NCBI GenBank assembly: GCA_964534315.1
Contig: CAZHOV010000034.1
Span: forward strand, 1-38,118
From: CAZHOV01 sp964534315
GTDB taxonomy: Bacteria > Bacteroidota > Bacteroidia > Chitinophagales > Saprospiraceae
Length of the DNA stretch: 38,118 nt
Direction of reading: 5' to 3'
Within the stretch, counting starts at the first letter, position 1, and every line of letters begins with the position of its first letter. The position numbers and the translations under genes were made by a program. Below the pieces are notes generated by a model. That model searched no databases. It had not been told where the DNA came from and saw only the letters and a list, made by a program, of their open reading frames with translations. Shown here piece after piece: positions 8,310 through 17,829 of this stretch.

Positions 8310-11300
8310 TTATTTATTCAGGCTCCGGTAAACTAAAGTTTCCGACAACAAGGCCTTACCCTTATACAACACTTCCAAAACGTAAACTCCCTCCGCTAAA
8401 TTTAGTTGTGAAAAGTCTACCTGCATTATATTACCATTCTTTACCCATTCTATCCCCTCTATTTGCTCACCTGTTAATGCATATAAATTAACAGATAAAT
8501 TTCTATAAGGAAATTCCCCCTTGATTCTTAACTGCCCGGAGGTAGGATTTGGAAATAAGGTATACTGTTGGGAATAAGTTGGTTCAATATGAATGTTATT
8601 CGAATAAACATACTTCCCCAAGTCATTTATACTCTTTATTCTGTAATATAGTCCTTCTTCAGGAGCATCTCTATCTGAAAACTCAACGTGAAGTATAGCA
8701 CTTGGAACCTCTACCCTATGATTACCGACAGACTGAAAGAAGCCATCTGATACAGCTCGCTCTACGACGAACTCGGCTGGAACAGGCGTCCCCTCCCAAG
8801 ACCACTCCAGCTCTACATCGCCCTTATTTCGAATTCCGGACAACCTAAACTCCTTAACCGGTAAAATAGAAGCGCTGGCACTTGTCAATGCAAAAACTCC
8901 CAATTCATCGGTCTGGAATCGGTATACGATCTGCTGATCCAATCCAAAATACTGGGCATCAACGGCAGTTTCGTCAATAATCTGTAATCCGGAAGGATTG
9001 TCAATATCCATCGAATCGAGCCGCAACACGCCCAACTCCATATGCTCCGCCCCCCAGGCCGCTAATTCTTCCTGCGTAAAGAATAAAGATACTTCATACG
9101 ATCCACCCCCATCTGCACTTAACTGAAATACCTTTTGCGACATAGCATCCGGGGCGAGCCAAACAGGCTGGAGTTGCCCTTCTCCTTCATTCACAATACT
9201 TGCCGCTATGCAGACCGGATCTCCATTATCTAATCGTTCAACAGCAGCTACAATTTGCCGGTCGCCGGAATAAAAATAAATAGTTTCTCCGGCGGCTAAG
9301 GGGTAACTTATACTGTCGCCTAATGACGTCTCTACCTGCGGACTTTGTTTATTTACTAACCGAATATCCGGCCTTGAAGTGGAATAATGAGAAGGGCTAA
9401 GAAAGGAGCACCCTGAACCTAGATGCCCGCGTTTATAACTGACACTCACAAAATCAGTGGTGGTAGCCTTAAGAATATCGTCACCAATAGGAGTGTTATT
9501 ATTATAACACAAATCTATCAATACATTGGAGGCGCCATCCCAGAAAAAGGGATAGTTGAACGTGAAGGTATTCCATCCATAATTGGTTTCTACATCACCC
9601 CAGAAAACCGGAGTCCCTCCGGTTTCAAAATCACCGGCGGTAGAAGTAGCGGTCGTATTTTTCAGCTGTATATTAAGATTTTGAAAAAGTCCATTGCTTC
9701 CTTTTTGTTCAATGAAAAAAGATAAGCCCTCTACATTACCAGCACCAAAGCCTGCTTCTTTCAATTCTTCTGCCAGGATCAGCAGCTGCGTCCGCTGGTC
9801 TTCATAGCTTCCTCTGAACGGAGCATAAGGCTGGTTGGTTCCCCCCGCTCCTATTTGTCCGGTAAAATCGTAGACGCCCGTCATCGGCTCTACTTCGTCA
9901 TCTTTTAAGGTTAATACAAACTGGGTGGTATCGCCTATAGCTAGTGGCGATAAGGTATCCGAAAGCTGGATATCCAAAATCAATTCGCGGCTTCCCTCTG
10001 CCAAACCTCCGTCGTATAATATTATCGGGATAGTTTTGACCAGCGCACTGTCCGGAACAAATACAAAACTGGTATCTGGCAAACTAAAATCTTTCCCTTC
10101 CTGAGCATCAGATTGAGCATTGACCTGAATGGAAACCTCAGTTGCCTGCTCTGGAGCTTTCGAAAGCTCCAGGAGGATCGAGATCTCCATCTGTTCTTCT
10201 CCACAATTTCCTAAATATCCGGCTATTTCGGATTCGCTAATATCCCGGACGGACTCCCCGAACTGAATAGTCAATTCCTCAAAATAATCTGTAGTAAACA
10301 TCCCTCTCCCATGGGTAGCGGCGATGATGTTTTTATCGGAAGGCCGGTACTGCAGCATATCTATTCGCGTATTGGCCAACCCGTCGGAAAGTGGCTGCCA
10401 GAAGGTATTGCTTCCATCTAACGAAGCCGCTCCCCAAATACCGAGTTCGGTGGCCAGCAGAACAGGATACTCCGAAGCAGTGGTAAAGATAGCCCACCTT
10501 ACCGGCATATCCGGAAGGTTATTTTCTATTGACATCCAGCTATTCCCACCGTCAGTGGTTTCCCAAATACTTTCAATCCCATAATTAGAATAGGTAACGA
10601 TCAGGTGGTCTTCATTTTCGGGATTAAAGGCAATACAAGATACAGAAACCGAGTCCGGTAAATTAATCCCCTGATTGATCCATTGGCCGCTTTTGGAGAG
10701 CCCTTGGTTGGCCTGCTCCACTTTAACGATTCGATTATTATCAAGTCCAAAATAGACGGTGTGTGTAGTAAAAGGAGAAATGGCAACATGTGTAACTTGT
10801 CCTCCGCTAAACCCGTATACACTAACACTTTCCTCGCAACCTACTTCCAGGCAATTGGGAATATCTGCTAACCGCAAATAGCGTCCCGGGGTGTAGGCTG
10901 CGTAAAGAGTATTAGCTACGTCATCATAGTCCGTCGGATTGATGAATAAGCCTGCCTGGAAACCAAAACTCAAATATTCCCGCGTTTCCCAGGAATCTGT
11001 AGTAATATAATATTGATTGAAAATAAAAGAAGTGATCTGTATATCCGACTCGTCCTGATCGATATGGCAATAGCCGCCGTCACCGCCGGTAACGACTGTT
11101 GTTTCATTCATTCCCTCATACAAAAACTGCCGACTCCCATTGTCTTGCGTTCCACCGATAAATTCGTTGCGGTTTTGTTGGGGATGCATGGCAACTGAGT
11201 AGAATTGCGTGACGTGATATCCCTCATTTTTCGAATAAAACCCGGGATTATTACTCCATAAATTTTCACAAACATAAAGACCTCCGTCTGTTCCCCAGAT

Positions 11301-12515
11301 TCCTTTTTCCGGCGTTTTGGGGTGGATTAAGATTGCGTGATGATCGACGTGAAAGCCATTTAATTTCTTCCAGTTCTGCCCCCCATTCATAGAACGGTAT
11401 GACTCGATCCCGCCCAGATAAAGGATATCCTCATTAAGCGGATCCACCTGCATAATCAGATCATACCACACTTGGTTGCCCAAAAAGGGAATAGGCAAAG
11501 TCGACCAGGAAGCACCTCCGTTATCCGATCGGTAAGCACCTTCAGCCTGGTTGATCCCCGCTCCTTGCGCTACAAAATAGAGGGTGCCGGGATCGGAAGG
11601 TGCGACAGCGATCTCGATCCGTTCGAAATTGCCGGTTGGGGTGATTTCTTGCCAGGTTCCTGGTTTTCCTACATCAGTGCCATGATCGGCATAGGAGGAT
11701 TTAAAAATACTGCCGGTGCTAAAAATACCAAGGCTGGCGAAAATATCGCCGTTGGCACCCACTTCGATATCCGCTGCACGGTTGGTACTCCCCTGCCCTA
11801 CACCGCTTCCCAGTACTTGCGTCCAGGTTTGACCGAGGTCTTCAGAGCACATAACGCCCTTGTTTCGGGTAGCGGCATAAAGGTTGCCGAGAGAATCGAA
11901 GGCCAGCTTTTGGGTATAATAAAAATCAGGATTTAGGGTTTGGGGAATTGGATTCCAGGATTGGCCGCCGTCTGTAGTCAGCCAGATGCCCATGCCACGC
12001 ATGGCATCGCCGTTGAACCAGCCTTCCCCGGTACCAAAAAGGATGGTATCTAAATGGTAGGGATGTTGGATGATACAAGCAACAGCCATATTATCAAAAA
12101 AGTCGTTAATAGGAATCCACTCCGGCTCCGAAGCATCAAACTGTTCGGTTTTCCACAATCCACCTGCCACGCCTCCGGCCCAGACGGTTTGAAAGGACGT
12201 ATCTCTTTTATCCCACAAGATAGCCCTGGTTCGTCCTCCCACATTGGAAGGGCCTCGTTCAGTCCATTCGAGTCCTCCCGCTCCCCCTCTGGAAGCTGAT
12301 AAAGAACGTTGGTATTGGCGGGCTTTTAATAGTCGTTGACGGGGTACCGTTTGGGTGTGGGGATCTTTAGTGCGTTGGTATTCTTGCTGGTAACGAAGGG
12401 CCATTTTTGTTGATTTATTCGGATGAAACCAAGATTTAGGGGAGGTAAGCATAAGGATGATTCCCACAAAAAAAACTATACCAATAAAAAAATGCAGTCT
12501 TACCTTAATGTTCAT
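8310..12515 (-). CDS. Large secreted BNR-repeat protein with T9SS type A sorting domain
   Basis: A 1401-residue protein. Residues 8-25 form a hydrophobic signal or anchor segment. The N-terminal half is a multi-bladed propeller of the sialidase/VPS10-like BNR type: Asp-box motifs TTDGGQSW, SDNGGASW, SMNGGQNW and TTDGGNSW recur, with WAGGVAGGLWKT and GTGEGWFNG typical of this family. A Calx-beta-like domain follows near residue 770 onward (ISILLELSKAPEQATEVSIQV). The last 80 residues are a type IX sorting domain (YTLFPNPTSGQLRIKG, NLAEGVYVLEVLY), so the protein should cross the outer membrane by T9SS and be released or anchored at the surface. It lies 28 bp after the AAA-ATPase gene on the same strand. 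The ligand is unknown. Confidence 0.9.
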   Translation of the reverse strand: MNIKVRLHFFIGIVFFVGIILMLTSPKSWFHPNKSTKMALRYQQEYQRTKDPHTQTVPRQRLLKARQYQRSLSASRGGAGGLEWTERGPSNVGGRTRAILWDKRDTSFQTVWAGGVAGGLWKTEQFDASEPEWIPINDFFDNMAVACIIQHPYHLDTILFGTGEGWFNGDAMRGMGIWLTTDGGQSWNPIPQTLNPDFYYTQKLAFDSLGNLYAATRNKGVMCSEDLGQTWTQVLGSGVGQGSTNRAADIEVGANGDIFASLGIFSTGSIFKSSYADHGTDVGKPGTWQEITPTGNFERIEIAVAPSDPGTLYFVAQGAGINQAEGAYRSDNGGASWSTLPIPFLGNQVWYDLIMQVDPLNEDILYLGGIESYRSMNGGQNWKKLNGFHVDHHAILIHPKTPEKGIWGTDGGLYVCENLWSNNPGFYSKNEGYHVTQFYSVAMHPQQNRNEFIGGTQDNGSRQFLYEGMNETTVVTGGDGGYCHIDQDESDIQITSFIFNQYYITTDSWETREYLSFGFQAGLFINPTDYDDVANTLYAAYTPGRYLRLADIPNCLEVGCEESVSVYGFSGGQVTHVAISPFTTHTVYFGLDNNRIVKVEQANQGLSKSGQWINQGINLPDSVSVSCIAFNPENEDHLIVTYSNYGIESIWETTDGGNSWMSIENNLPDMPVRWAIFTTASEYPVLLATELGIWGAASLDGSNTFWQPLSDGLANTRIDMLQYRPSDKNIIAATHGRGMFTTDYFEELTIQFGESVRDISESEIAGYLGNCGEEQMEISILLELSKAPEQATEVSIQVNAQSDAQEGKDFSLPDTSFVFVPDSALVKTIPIILYDGGLAEGSRELILDIQLSDTLSPLAIGDTTQFVLTLKDDEVEPMTGVYDFTGQIGAGGTNQPYAPFRGSYEDQRTQLLILAEELKEAGFGAGNVEGLSFFIEQKGSNGLFQNLNIQLKNTTATSTAGDFETGGTPVFWGDVETNYGWNTFTFNYPFFWDGASNVLIDLCYNNNTPIGDDILKATTTDFVSVSYKRGHLGSGCSFLSPSHYSTSRPDIRLVNKQSPQVETSLGDSISYPLAAGETIYFYSGDRQIVAAVERLDNGDPVCIAASIVNEGEGQLQPVWLAPDAMSQKVFQLSADGGGSYEVSLFFTQEELAAWGAEHMELGVLRLDSMDIDNPSGLQIIDETAVDAQYFGLDQQIVYRFQTDELGVFALTSASASILPVKEFRLSGIRNKGDVELEWSWEGTPVPAEFVVERAVSDGFFQSVGNHRVEVPSAILHVEFSDRDAPEEGLYYRIKSINDLGKYVYSNNIHIEPTYSQQYTLFPNPTSGQLRIKGEFPYRNLSVNLYALTGEQIEGIEWVKNGNIMQVDFSQLNLAEGVYVLEVLYKGKALLSETLVYRSLNK

Positions 12516-12543
12516 AGGGTTTTTCTGTGTTTGTACTGTGCAA

Positions 12544-14076
12544 CTATATCCCTTCCGCTATCCAGCCCGTCACCCCCTTCACCTCTTTCCCAAAGCTGAT
12601 ACCTAGCAGTTTCACCTCACGTTCGTCGTTGCGGAAAGGCTCGGCGTACTTCTTTTGTCGTATCTGCTCAAGCGCCTTTTCGGGAGGTGCATCGTATTTG
12701 AATTCGATTACATAAATAAATCGCTCCGTTTTTACTACTGCATCCACGATACCGTCGCCGGAGGAGACTTCGGCGTCGATGTAAAAGCCCAATAAGCTAA
12801 GGGAGGTATAAACGATAGCATGGTAGGCCGCTTCATTGCGCCTGCGGAAGATCTTTTCAGGGATACCTGCAAAAAGGCTATTTAAAACAGACACAAATTG
12901 ATCTACATGGCCTTGTTCCAGCGCCTTTTTAAGTTTGGCCGCCATCGGAGCAGAGTTACCGGGTGGTCGAAAGGTGAAAGCTCCCATCATATGTTGAAGC
13001 AAAGCATCTTTTACCTCTTTATTGGGGTAGCCCAGCGTATATATATTATAAAGCGGTTGATCTTTTATAGTCAAATACCCGGTCTGAAACAGAAGACTTC
13101 TATGATCAGGATGAGGGATGTCCAAAGTATCCAGCTGTACCGAGCCCACATCTATATTCTCCAGATCGTATTGAAACCCCTTACGAAGCACCTCTATCAA
13201 AAAATTAGGCGTGCCGGTGGCAAACCAGTAGTTCTGGAATACACCCTTCTGAAAAAAGCTAAGAATAGAAAACGGATTGTAAAGCCGCTCCGGCCCCGTC
13301 CAGTTGTAACCGTTGTACCAGGTTTTGATCTGTTCCAGCAAAGTACTTTTGTTAATATTTTGCCTCTGAGCAAGGGCCTCAATCCACTCTGCAAAAGATT
13401 GTTCCAACTCTTGCTGAGTATACCCTGCAAGAGAACTAAAGTTCGGATCAATGGTAATGTCATAAAGGTTGTTGAGATCGGAAAAAATACTCACCTTGCT
13501 GAAGCGGGACACCCCGGTGAGCAATACAAACTGCAGGTAGGGATCTGCACTTTTTATGATGCTGTAAAACTCCCGCAGAATCTCCCGATTTTTGTCCAGC
13601 AACTCCGGATCATTGATAAAATCGATCAAGGGTTTGTCGTATTCGTCGATGAGGAGAACCACCCTATTTTTTTCAGAAAGCTTATGGATCAGTTCCTTAA
13701 AGCGAAGCGAAATGCTTTCCTCCTTCAGGCTTATTCCGTGAAATGCTGCATTGTGGGTCAGAGCCTTTTTTATGGCCTCCCGGAGTCCCAACTCTTTGTA
13801 TCCTACATCATTGTAGGAGATATGAACTACTGGATACTCTTCCTTCCAATCCCACTTATCTTCTATCCACAAGCCCTTAAACAGTTCCTGATTGCCCTGA
13901 TACAGTTCCCTCAAAGTAGAGACCAACAGCGATTTACCGAAGCGGCGGGGCCGGGAGAGGAAGTAGTATTTCCCCTGATCCACCAACTGGAAGATCAGCT
14001 CCGTCTTATCTACATACAGATAACCTCCTTGCCGGAGTATTCGAAAATCCTGTATACCGATGGGTAGCTTTTTCAT
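12544..14076 (-). CDS. AAA-ATPase-like protein with C-terminal PD-(D/E)XK nuclease fold
   Basis: A member of the PF09820/PF08011 family, strongly expanded in Bacteroidota and of unsettled function (about 510 residues). The N-terminus MKKLPIGIQDFRILRQGGYLYVDKT is conserved in the family and sets the start at 14076 rather than the upstream ATG at 14109. The nucleotide-binding loop is SRPRRFGKSLLVSTL (about residues 40-55) and Walker B is VVLLIDEYDKPLIDF. Near the C-terminus, GIVDAVVKTERFIYVIEFKYD has the D...ExK arrangement of a PD-(D/E)XK nuclease. It could belong to a selfish or defence-like family, but nothing around it proves this. It sits 28 bp upstream of the T9SS gene. Confidence 0.85.
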   Translation of the reverse strand: MKKLPIGIQDFRILRQGGYLYVDKTELIFQLVDQGKYYFLSRPRRFGKSLLVSTLRELYQGNQELFKGLWIEDKWDWKEEYPVVHISYNDVGYKELGLREAIKKALTHNAAFHGISLKEESISLRFKELIHKLSEKNRVVLLIDEYDKPLIDFINDPELLDKNREILREFYSIIKSADPYLQFVLLTGVSRFSKVSIFSDLNNLYDITIDPNFSSLAGYTQQELEQSFAEWIEALAQRQNINKSTLLEQIKTWYNGYNWTGPERLYNPFSILSFFQKGVFQNYWFATGTPNFLIEVLRKGFQYDLENIDVGSVQLDTLDIPHPDHRSLLFQTGYLTIKDQPLYNIYTLGYPNKEVKDALLQHMMGAFTFRPPGNSAPMAAKLKKALEQGHVDQFVSVLNSLFAGIPEKIFRRRNEAAYHAIVYTSLSLLGFYIDAEVSSGDGIVDAVVKTERFIYVIEFKYDAPPEKALEQIRQKKYAEPFRNDEREVKLLGISFGKEVKGVTGWIAEGI

Positions 14077-14244
14077 ACCTGCAAGATACGAAAGAAGGGG
14101 GAAAAGCACTGTTTTCGATAGGAGGACTTTATCGCAAAATTACCCCAACAAACGACAAGTGAAGAAGATTATTGAAGCTAAACAATTGACAATCAAGTAA
14201 TCAACAACCTACAGCATAATACCGAAGCTGTACAAACCTCAATT

Positions 14245-14275
14245 TTTGTACTTTTTCTTACCCACATTTATTTTG
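14245..14275 (+). promoter_or_regulatory. Possible crp promoter (TTTG, 20 nt, TATTTTG)
   Basis: TTTG at 14245-14248 and TATTTTG at 14269-14275 are 20 nt apart, resembling the Bacteroidota -33/-7 pair, although the -7 box is one base short of TAnnTTTG. It would give a leader of about 55 nt before the ATG at 14337. Confidence 0.35.
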
Positions 14276-14336
14276 ATTTTTGGAATGTAGAAAGAACTAC
14301 ACATCATTGTTTAACCAAAACTCAAAATATATCGCT

Positions 14337-15017
14337 ATGGATCAGAGTGCGAAAATAGAGTATCTTAGCCAGCTTCCTTTGTTTGAATCGCTTAATACGG
14401 AAGAATTAGGCCTTTTGGCAGATTTGATCACGTACACGAAAAAGTCTAAGTACAGCTATATCTATTTGCCAGACGAGCAATCTACAGCTTTGTTTTTCCT
14501 TGTGAAAGGAATCGTAAAAGTAGGTACCCATTCCAGCGATGGGCGTGAAGTTATAAAATCTATTCTTCATCCCAAATCTATGTTTGGTGAATTGTCGCTT
14601 GTTGGCGAAGAATTAAGGCAGGATTTTGCGCGTGCCATGAATGAGGAAGTTCATTTTTTCACCTTGAAGGTTTTAGATTTCCAAAAGTTAATGCGCACCA
14701 ATCATCAACTATGTCTAAAAGTGTTGAATATGATCGGCCACCGCTTGCGAAAAGCGGAAAACCGCCTGGAATCTCTAATCTTCAAAGATGCACGTACCCG
14801 CATTATCGAATTTATCAAAGATACGGCCTCTAAGCGAGGACGTCGAGTGGGGTACGAAACGCTGTTAAAGCACTGTCTTACTCAGCAGGATATTGCTAAC
14901 TTGACGGGTACTTCCAGACAAACGGTTACCTCTGTACTTAATGAACTAAAAAAATCCAACCTGATCTATTTCAATCGAAATAGTATTTTGATTCGGGATT
15001 TACAGAAGTTAGCGTAA
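14337..15017 (+). CDS. Crp/Fnr-family transcriptional regulator
   Basis: A 226-residue regulator with an N-terminal cyclic-nucleotide-binding-type beta roll (LFFLVKGIVKVGTHSSDGREV, then FGELSLVGE) and a C-terminal winged helix-turn-helix (LTQQDIANLTGTSRQTVTSV, about residues 178-197). There is no FNR-type N-terminal cysteine cluster, so it is not an iron-sulfur oxygen sensor. The phosphate-binding cassette lacks the canonical RxA arginine-serine pattern, so cAMP binding is doubtful. A TTG at 14280 would add 19 residues, but the ATG at 14337 fits the family. It is monocistronic with a strong terminator at 15040-15083. Confidence 0.9.
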   Translation: MDQSAKIEYLSQLPLFESLNTEELGLLADLITYTKKSKYSYIYLPDEQSTALFFLVKGIVKVGTHSSDGREVIKSILHPKSMFGELSLVGEELRQDFARAMNEEVHFFTLKVLDFQKLMRTNHQLCLKVLNMIGHRLRKAENRLESLIFKDARTRIIEFIKDTASKRGRRVGYETLLKHCLTQQDIANLTGTSRQTVTSVLNELKKSNLIYFNRNSILIRDLQKLA

Positions 15018-15039
15018 TCTTAAAACTCCTTTGTTTGTT

Positions 15040-15083
15040 AAGTCCCTTATAACATTTTCATCGTCATATGTTATAAGGGATTT
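15040..15083 (+). terminator. Terminator of the Crp/Fnr gene
   Basis: Arms AAGTCCCTTATAACA (15040-15054) and TGTTATAAGGGATTT (15069-15083) pair over 15 bp with one G-T wobble; the loop is 14 nt. It ends in TTTAAATTTC. Confidence 0.75.
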
Positions 15084-15281
15084 AAATTTCCGAACCTCCA
15101 GGTTTCTTTTCATAAGTTTTTACTAATTTAATCTCGAATTAACCCAAATTGCAATGAAAGAGGGTAAAAAAGAAGAATTTTGGGAAAAATGTGGCCATTA
15201 GGCTAATTTTATCTCAAATATTCGACCCATTTAGCCTCCTTTAAATGAATCGCAACTTGCATTAATTCTTATTTTCTAACC

Positions 15282-15303
15282 AGCTGTTAAGATTTGAACA
15301 GCT
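15282..15303. promoter_or_regulatory. Inverted repeat AGCTGTT-N8-AACAGCT, candidate operator
   Basis: A perfect 7-bp inverted repeat lies 14 nt before the ATG of the outer-membrane protein gene. Its position fits either an operator near the transcription start or a small leader hairpin. The upstream stretch 15084-15281 shows no other gene. Confidence 0.4.
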
Positions 15304-15317
15304 AAAAATATTTACCT

Positions 15318-16073
15318 ATGAAAACCTTTCTTACCTTATTAATTTATTCTCTTTTTATCCCCTTTATTTTTGCTCAAAACCACTCTTTTACAATCCGTAT
15401 CAATGACCTTACCACTCAAAATCGCGACACCGATGAAGTATTTGATACTATTTTGAGAAGCCAGCAATACAACCAACAATTTAATGGATTTGATATAGAT
15501 CTGGCCTATAAGAATTTCATTGAGAAAGATTGGGGCGTAGTAGCTCGTTTTGGATTGGACCGCGCCAACATTAAGTTGGAACAGGAAGTAGTGGATCCAG
15601 TAAGTGGCGTCTCCTTTACTTCCGAACAAACCAGAATTTACAACCGGTTTCAATTGAATTTAGGTGCTTTTTATCAACCTTGGAAGTCCAAAAAACTCTC
15701 AACAGGAGTCGGAGCAGAATTTGTTTCCAGTTTTCAACCGGCTTACAGTATTGAAAGATATCAAGAAGAAAAAGATGCTGCCGGCAATCTCTATAATTAC
15801 ACCATTTCAAAAGCGGAAACCCCCTCTGTTATTGGTTTAGGCCTCCAATTTAATTCCAATATTTATTACTATATCGTTGAACGATTGGGGATCGGTATGG
15901 AGTTCAATTTACAATTCTTATACAATCATCAAAAAGGAGAAGGAATAGAAAGCCGGATTACCAGAAATAGAAACGATGAAATTCTCAATAAGGTCGAAAG
16001 AACTTATGATGTGGTAGAAAAAAATTTTGGGAAACGCTTTTTTCTCTCTTTTGGAATCCAATACCAGTTTTAA
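15318..16073 (+). CDS. Outer-membrane beta-barrel-like protein, unknown
   Basis: A 251-residue protein with a signal peptide MKTFLTLLIYSLFIPFIFAQ (cleavage after FAQ). The mature sequence alternates amphipathic strands with charged loops (NRFQLNLGAFYQPW, LSTGVGAEFVSSF, GIGMEFNLQFLYNH) and ends in FFLSFGIQYQF, a C-terminal aromatic typical of outer-membrane barrels. No named family was recognised, but it is close in style to porin-family or OmpW/OprD-like Bacteroidota proteins. An inverted repeat sits just upstream of its start, and the Crp/Fnr gene precedes it on the same strand, separated by a terminator. Confidence 0.75.
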   Translation: MKTFLTLLIYSLFIPFIFAQNHSFTIRINDLTTQNRDTDEVFDTILRSQQYNQQFNGFDIDLAYKNFIEKDWGVVARFGLDRANIKLEQEVVDPVSGVSFTSEQTRIYNRFQLNLGAFYQPWKSKKLSTGVGAEFVSSFQPAYSIERYQEEKDAAGNLYNYTISKAETPSVIGLGLQFNSNIYYYIVERLGIGMEFNLQFLYNHQKGEGIESRITRNRNDEILNKVERTYDVVEKNFGKRFFLSFGIQYQF

Positions 16074-16102
16074 TTAACCAAAAGTCGTTGAGGGTGAGCA
16101 AA

Positions 16103-16246
16103 ATGTCCCATCTGGACATCATGCGGGTAGAAAAATGCCTTACACCATATCCGGATGTGCCGTCAGGTACATCACATGTTGTACCTAGCGGCACAAAACG
16201 ATATAATTAATCGATGTCTACCCACAAGAGATACCTAACGGCATCT
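16103..16246. repeat. Cluster of small hairpin repeats with GGGTAG tails
   Basis: Four hairpins lie in about 145 bp of the convergent spacer. They are ATGTCC/GGACAT (16103-16119), GATGTGCC/GGTACATC with GTCA loop (16154-16173), GTACC/GGCAC (16181-16194; on the minus strand GTGCC-GCTA-GGTAC with a G-T wobble), and on the minus strand GATGCC-GTTA-GGTATC (near 16230-16246). GGGTAGA follows the first hairpin on the + strand and the last one on the minus strand, so the cluster is arranged roughly as an inverted pair. The central two also pair with each other as one longer stem. I cannot name a published family. Confidence 0.7.
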
Positions 16247-16294
16247 TTTTAGTTAACGTGAGGTTTGAATAAGAAAATGGAATACCCCTCCCGC

Positions 16295-16343
16295 CCTTTT
16301 CCCTGAAAGCTTGCCTACTGTAGGCAAGCTTTCAGGGAAAAGG
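16295..16343. repeat. 49-bp near-perfect palindrome
   Basis: A 24-bp arm (16295-16318) and its exact reverse complement (16320-16343) are separated by a single T. The core is CTGAAAGCTTGCCTAC. It lies between convergent genes but lacks a U-run on either side, so a simple intrinsic terminator is not certain. Confidence 0.85.
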
Positions 16344-16401
16344 CGGCATCAGCCGGAAATGATAAAGCCATAACTGGTTTCATTAAGATTTTCATTCCCT
16401 T

Positions 16402-17334
16402 TCATTCCTCAAGACGTCTCTGCTCCACTTCATACGTTCTTCCCTCCAGCCCCAGCTCCGTATTGGGAAAAACGCTTCGAGCTTCTTCTAAAAGAGGGGT
16501 TAAGTCTTTATATCTCGACGAATAATGGCCGGTAATAAGCTTACCGACTTTTGCTTTTTTTGCAATAGTAGCTGCCTGAAGAGCAGTCGTATGCATAGTT
16601 CTTATGGCTTGTTCCAACTTGTCGTGGCGAAAGGTAGTTTCGTGGTATAGAAGATCGCACCCCTTGACAATGGGTATGAGTTCTTCCTGGTAGACAGTAT
16701 CAGAACAAAAAGCGTAAGCCCGCGGGGCCATAGGCGGTATAGTTAATTCCTCATTTGACACAACTTGGCCATTGGGTAGCTTCAAGTCATTCCCTTGTTT
16801 TATGCCATCGATTAGCTGGTAAGGTATTTGATATTCCTCGATTTTTTCAGGGATAATATTCCGGGACAATGGCTTTTCCCGAAAAAGATACCCACTGGTC
16901 GGAATCCGGTGGACCAAAGGGATAGAAAAGACCTCAAACACCTGGTTTTCATATATTAATTGATGCTTGGAAGGGTCGACTTCATGAAAATAAAGCTCAA
17001 AGGCGAGGGGGGTTTGAGAATAATGCAGTTGAATTTCGATGATCTCTTTGAGCCCTTTGGGTCCGAAAATTTCTAATGGCTCTTTCCGACAACTCAAATT
17101 GTAGCTGGCAATAAGACCAATAAGACCAAAAAAATGATCGCCGTGGAGGTGGCTGATAAAGATGTGATTGATGCGATTTTTCTTGATGTGTAACTCGTCA
17201 ATGCGAATTTGGGAAGCTTCACCACAATCAATAAGGATTAAATGTTCCTGGACATTCAAGACCTGAGAAGTCGGAAATCTACCATATGCGGGCATGGCAG
17301 AATTACTACCCAATATCGTAACCTCAAATCGCAT
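16402..17334 (-). CDS. rnz: Ribonuclease Z (tRNA 3' endonuclease)
   Basis: Zinc-dependent metallo-beta-lactamase-fold endonuclease that removes the 3' trailer of tRNA precursors. The 310-residue length matches the short bacterial form. Metal ligands are seen in SHLHGDHFFGL (HxHxDH, residues 62-67), later in YAFCSDTVY (Asp), YHETTF and TGHYSSRY (His). The N-terminal ILGSNSAMPAYGR is the usual family start. It follows the STAS gene with a 26-bp gap in a two-gene operon on the minus strand. Confidence 0.95.
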   Translation of the reverse strand: MRFEVTILGSNSAMPAYGRFPTSQVLNVQEHLILIDCGEASQIRIDELHIKKNRINHIFISHLHGDHFFGLIGLIASYNLSCRKEPLEIFGPKGLKEIIEIQLHYSQTPLAFELYFHEVDPSKHQLIYENQVFEVFSIPLVHRIPTSGYLFREKPLSRNIIPEKIEEYQIPYQLIDGIKQGNDLKLPNGQVVSNEELTIPPMAPRAYAFCSDTVYQEELIPIVKGCDLLYHETTFRHDKLEQAIRTMHTTALQAATIAKKAKVGKLITGHYSSRYKDLTPLLEEARSVFPNTELGLEGRTYEVEQRRLEE

Positions 17335-17360
17335 TCAACAATTATCGAATAACTAGTTAA

Positions 17361-17747
17361 TTAATTATCTTTCTCAGGATCAGCATTCAAATCCTTTTCA
17401 ATTTCTTCCATCAAAATATAATCAATGGATTCCTGAACAGTAGGAATGATGGTCAAAACACTTTCAAGCCTGGAGATCTCGATTAATTTCTTTACACTGG
17501 GATGCTCAAGACCAGTAAGCACAAAAAGACCTACGCGTTTCCATAGCCGGTCACCTGTCAATATGGCACTCAACCCTGAAGAATCTACAAATTTGACAGC
17601 CGATAAATCCAGCACTAAATTTGTAACGCCTTCTGTACTTAAATAAACCAATTCTGATTTAAGTTTTGGAGCGACCAGAGAATTCAAATTATCCTCTTCC
17701 AATTTAAAAACAACGTACTTATCTTGTTTATCGAGTGAAAACTTCAT
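17361..17747 (-). CDS. STAS-domain protein (anti-sigma factor antagonist type)
   Basis: A 128-residue single STAS domain with the conserved DSSGLSAIL segment (Asp55-Ser-Ser-Gly), the site of serine phosphorylation in SpoIIAA-like proteins. Such proteins take part in partner-switching with anti-sigma kinases, but no kinase or phosphatase partner is encoded nearby. The acidic C-terminal tail (EEIEKDLNADPEKDN) extends beyond the domain. It is the first gene of the operon with rnz; two TACCTTTG boxes 80-100 nt upstream give a good promoter. Confidence 0.9.
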   Translation of the reverse strand: MKFSLDKQDKYVVFKLEEDNLNSLVAPKLKSELVYLSTEGVTNLVLDLSAVKFVDSSGLSAILTGDRLWKRVGLFVLTGLEHPSVKKLIEISRLESVLTIIPTVQESIDYILMEEIEKDLNADPEKDN

Positions 17748-17829
17748 ATGGTATTTTACTTTACTAAACTAAACAAAATCGCAACCTTCTGCCCTTCATC
17801 CTCATATGCCAGGATAAAAGGAATTCGCA

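Noticed and set aside
12898..14067. Long plus-strand frame of 389 codons opposite the AAA-ATPase gene
   Set aside because: It is the antisense shadow of a well-recognised gene and has no family resemblance.
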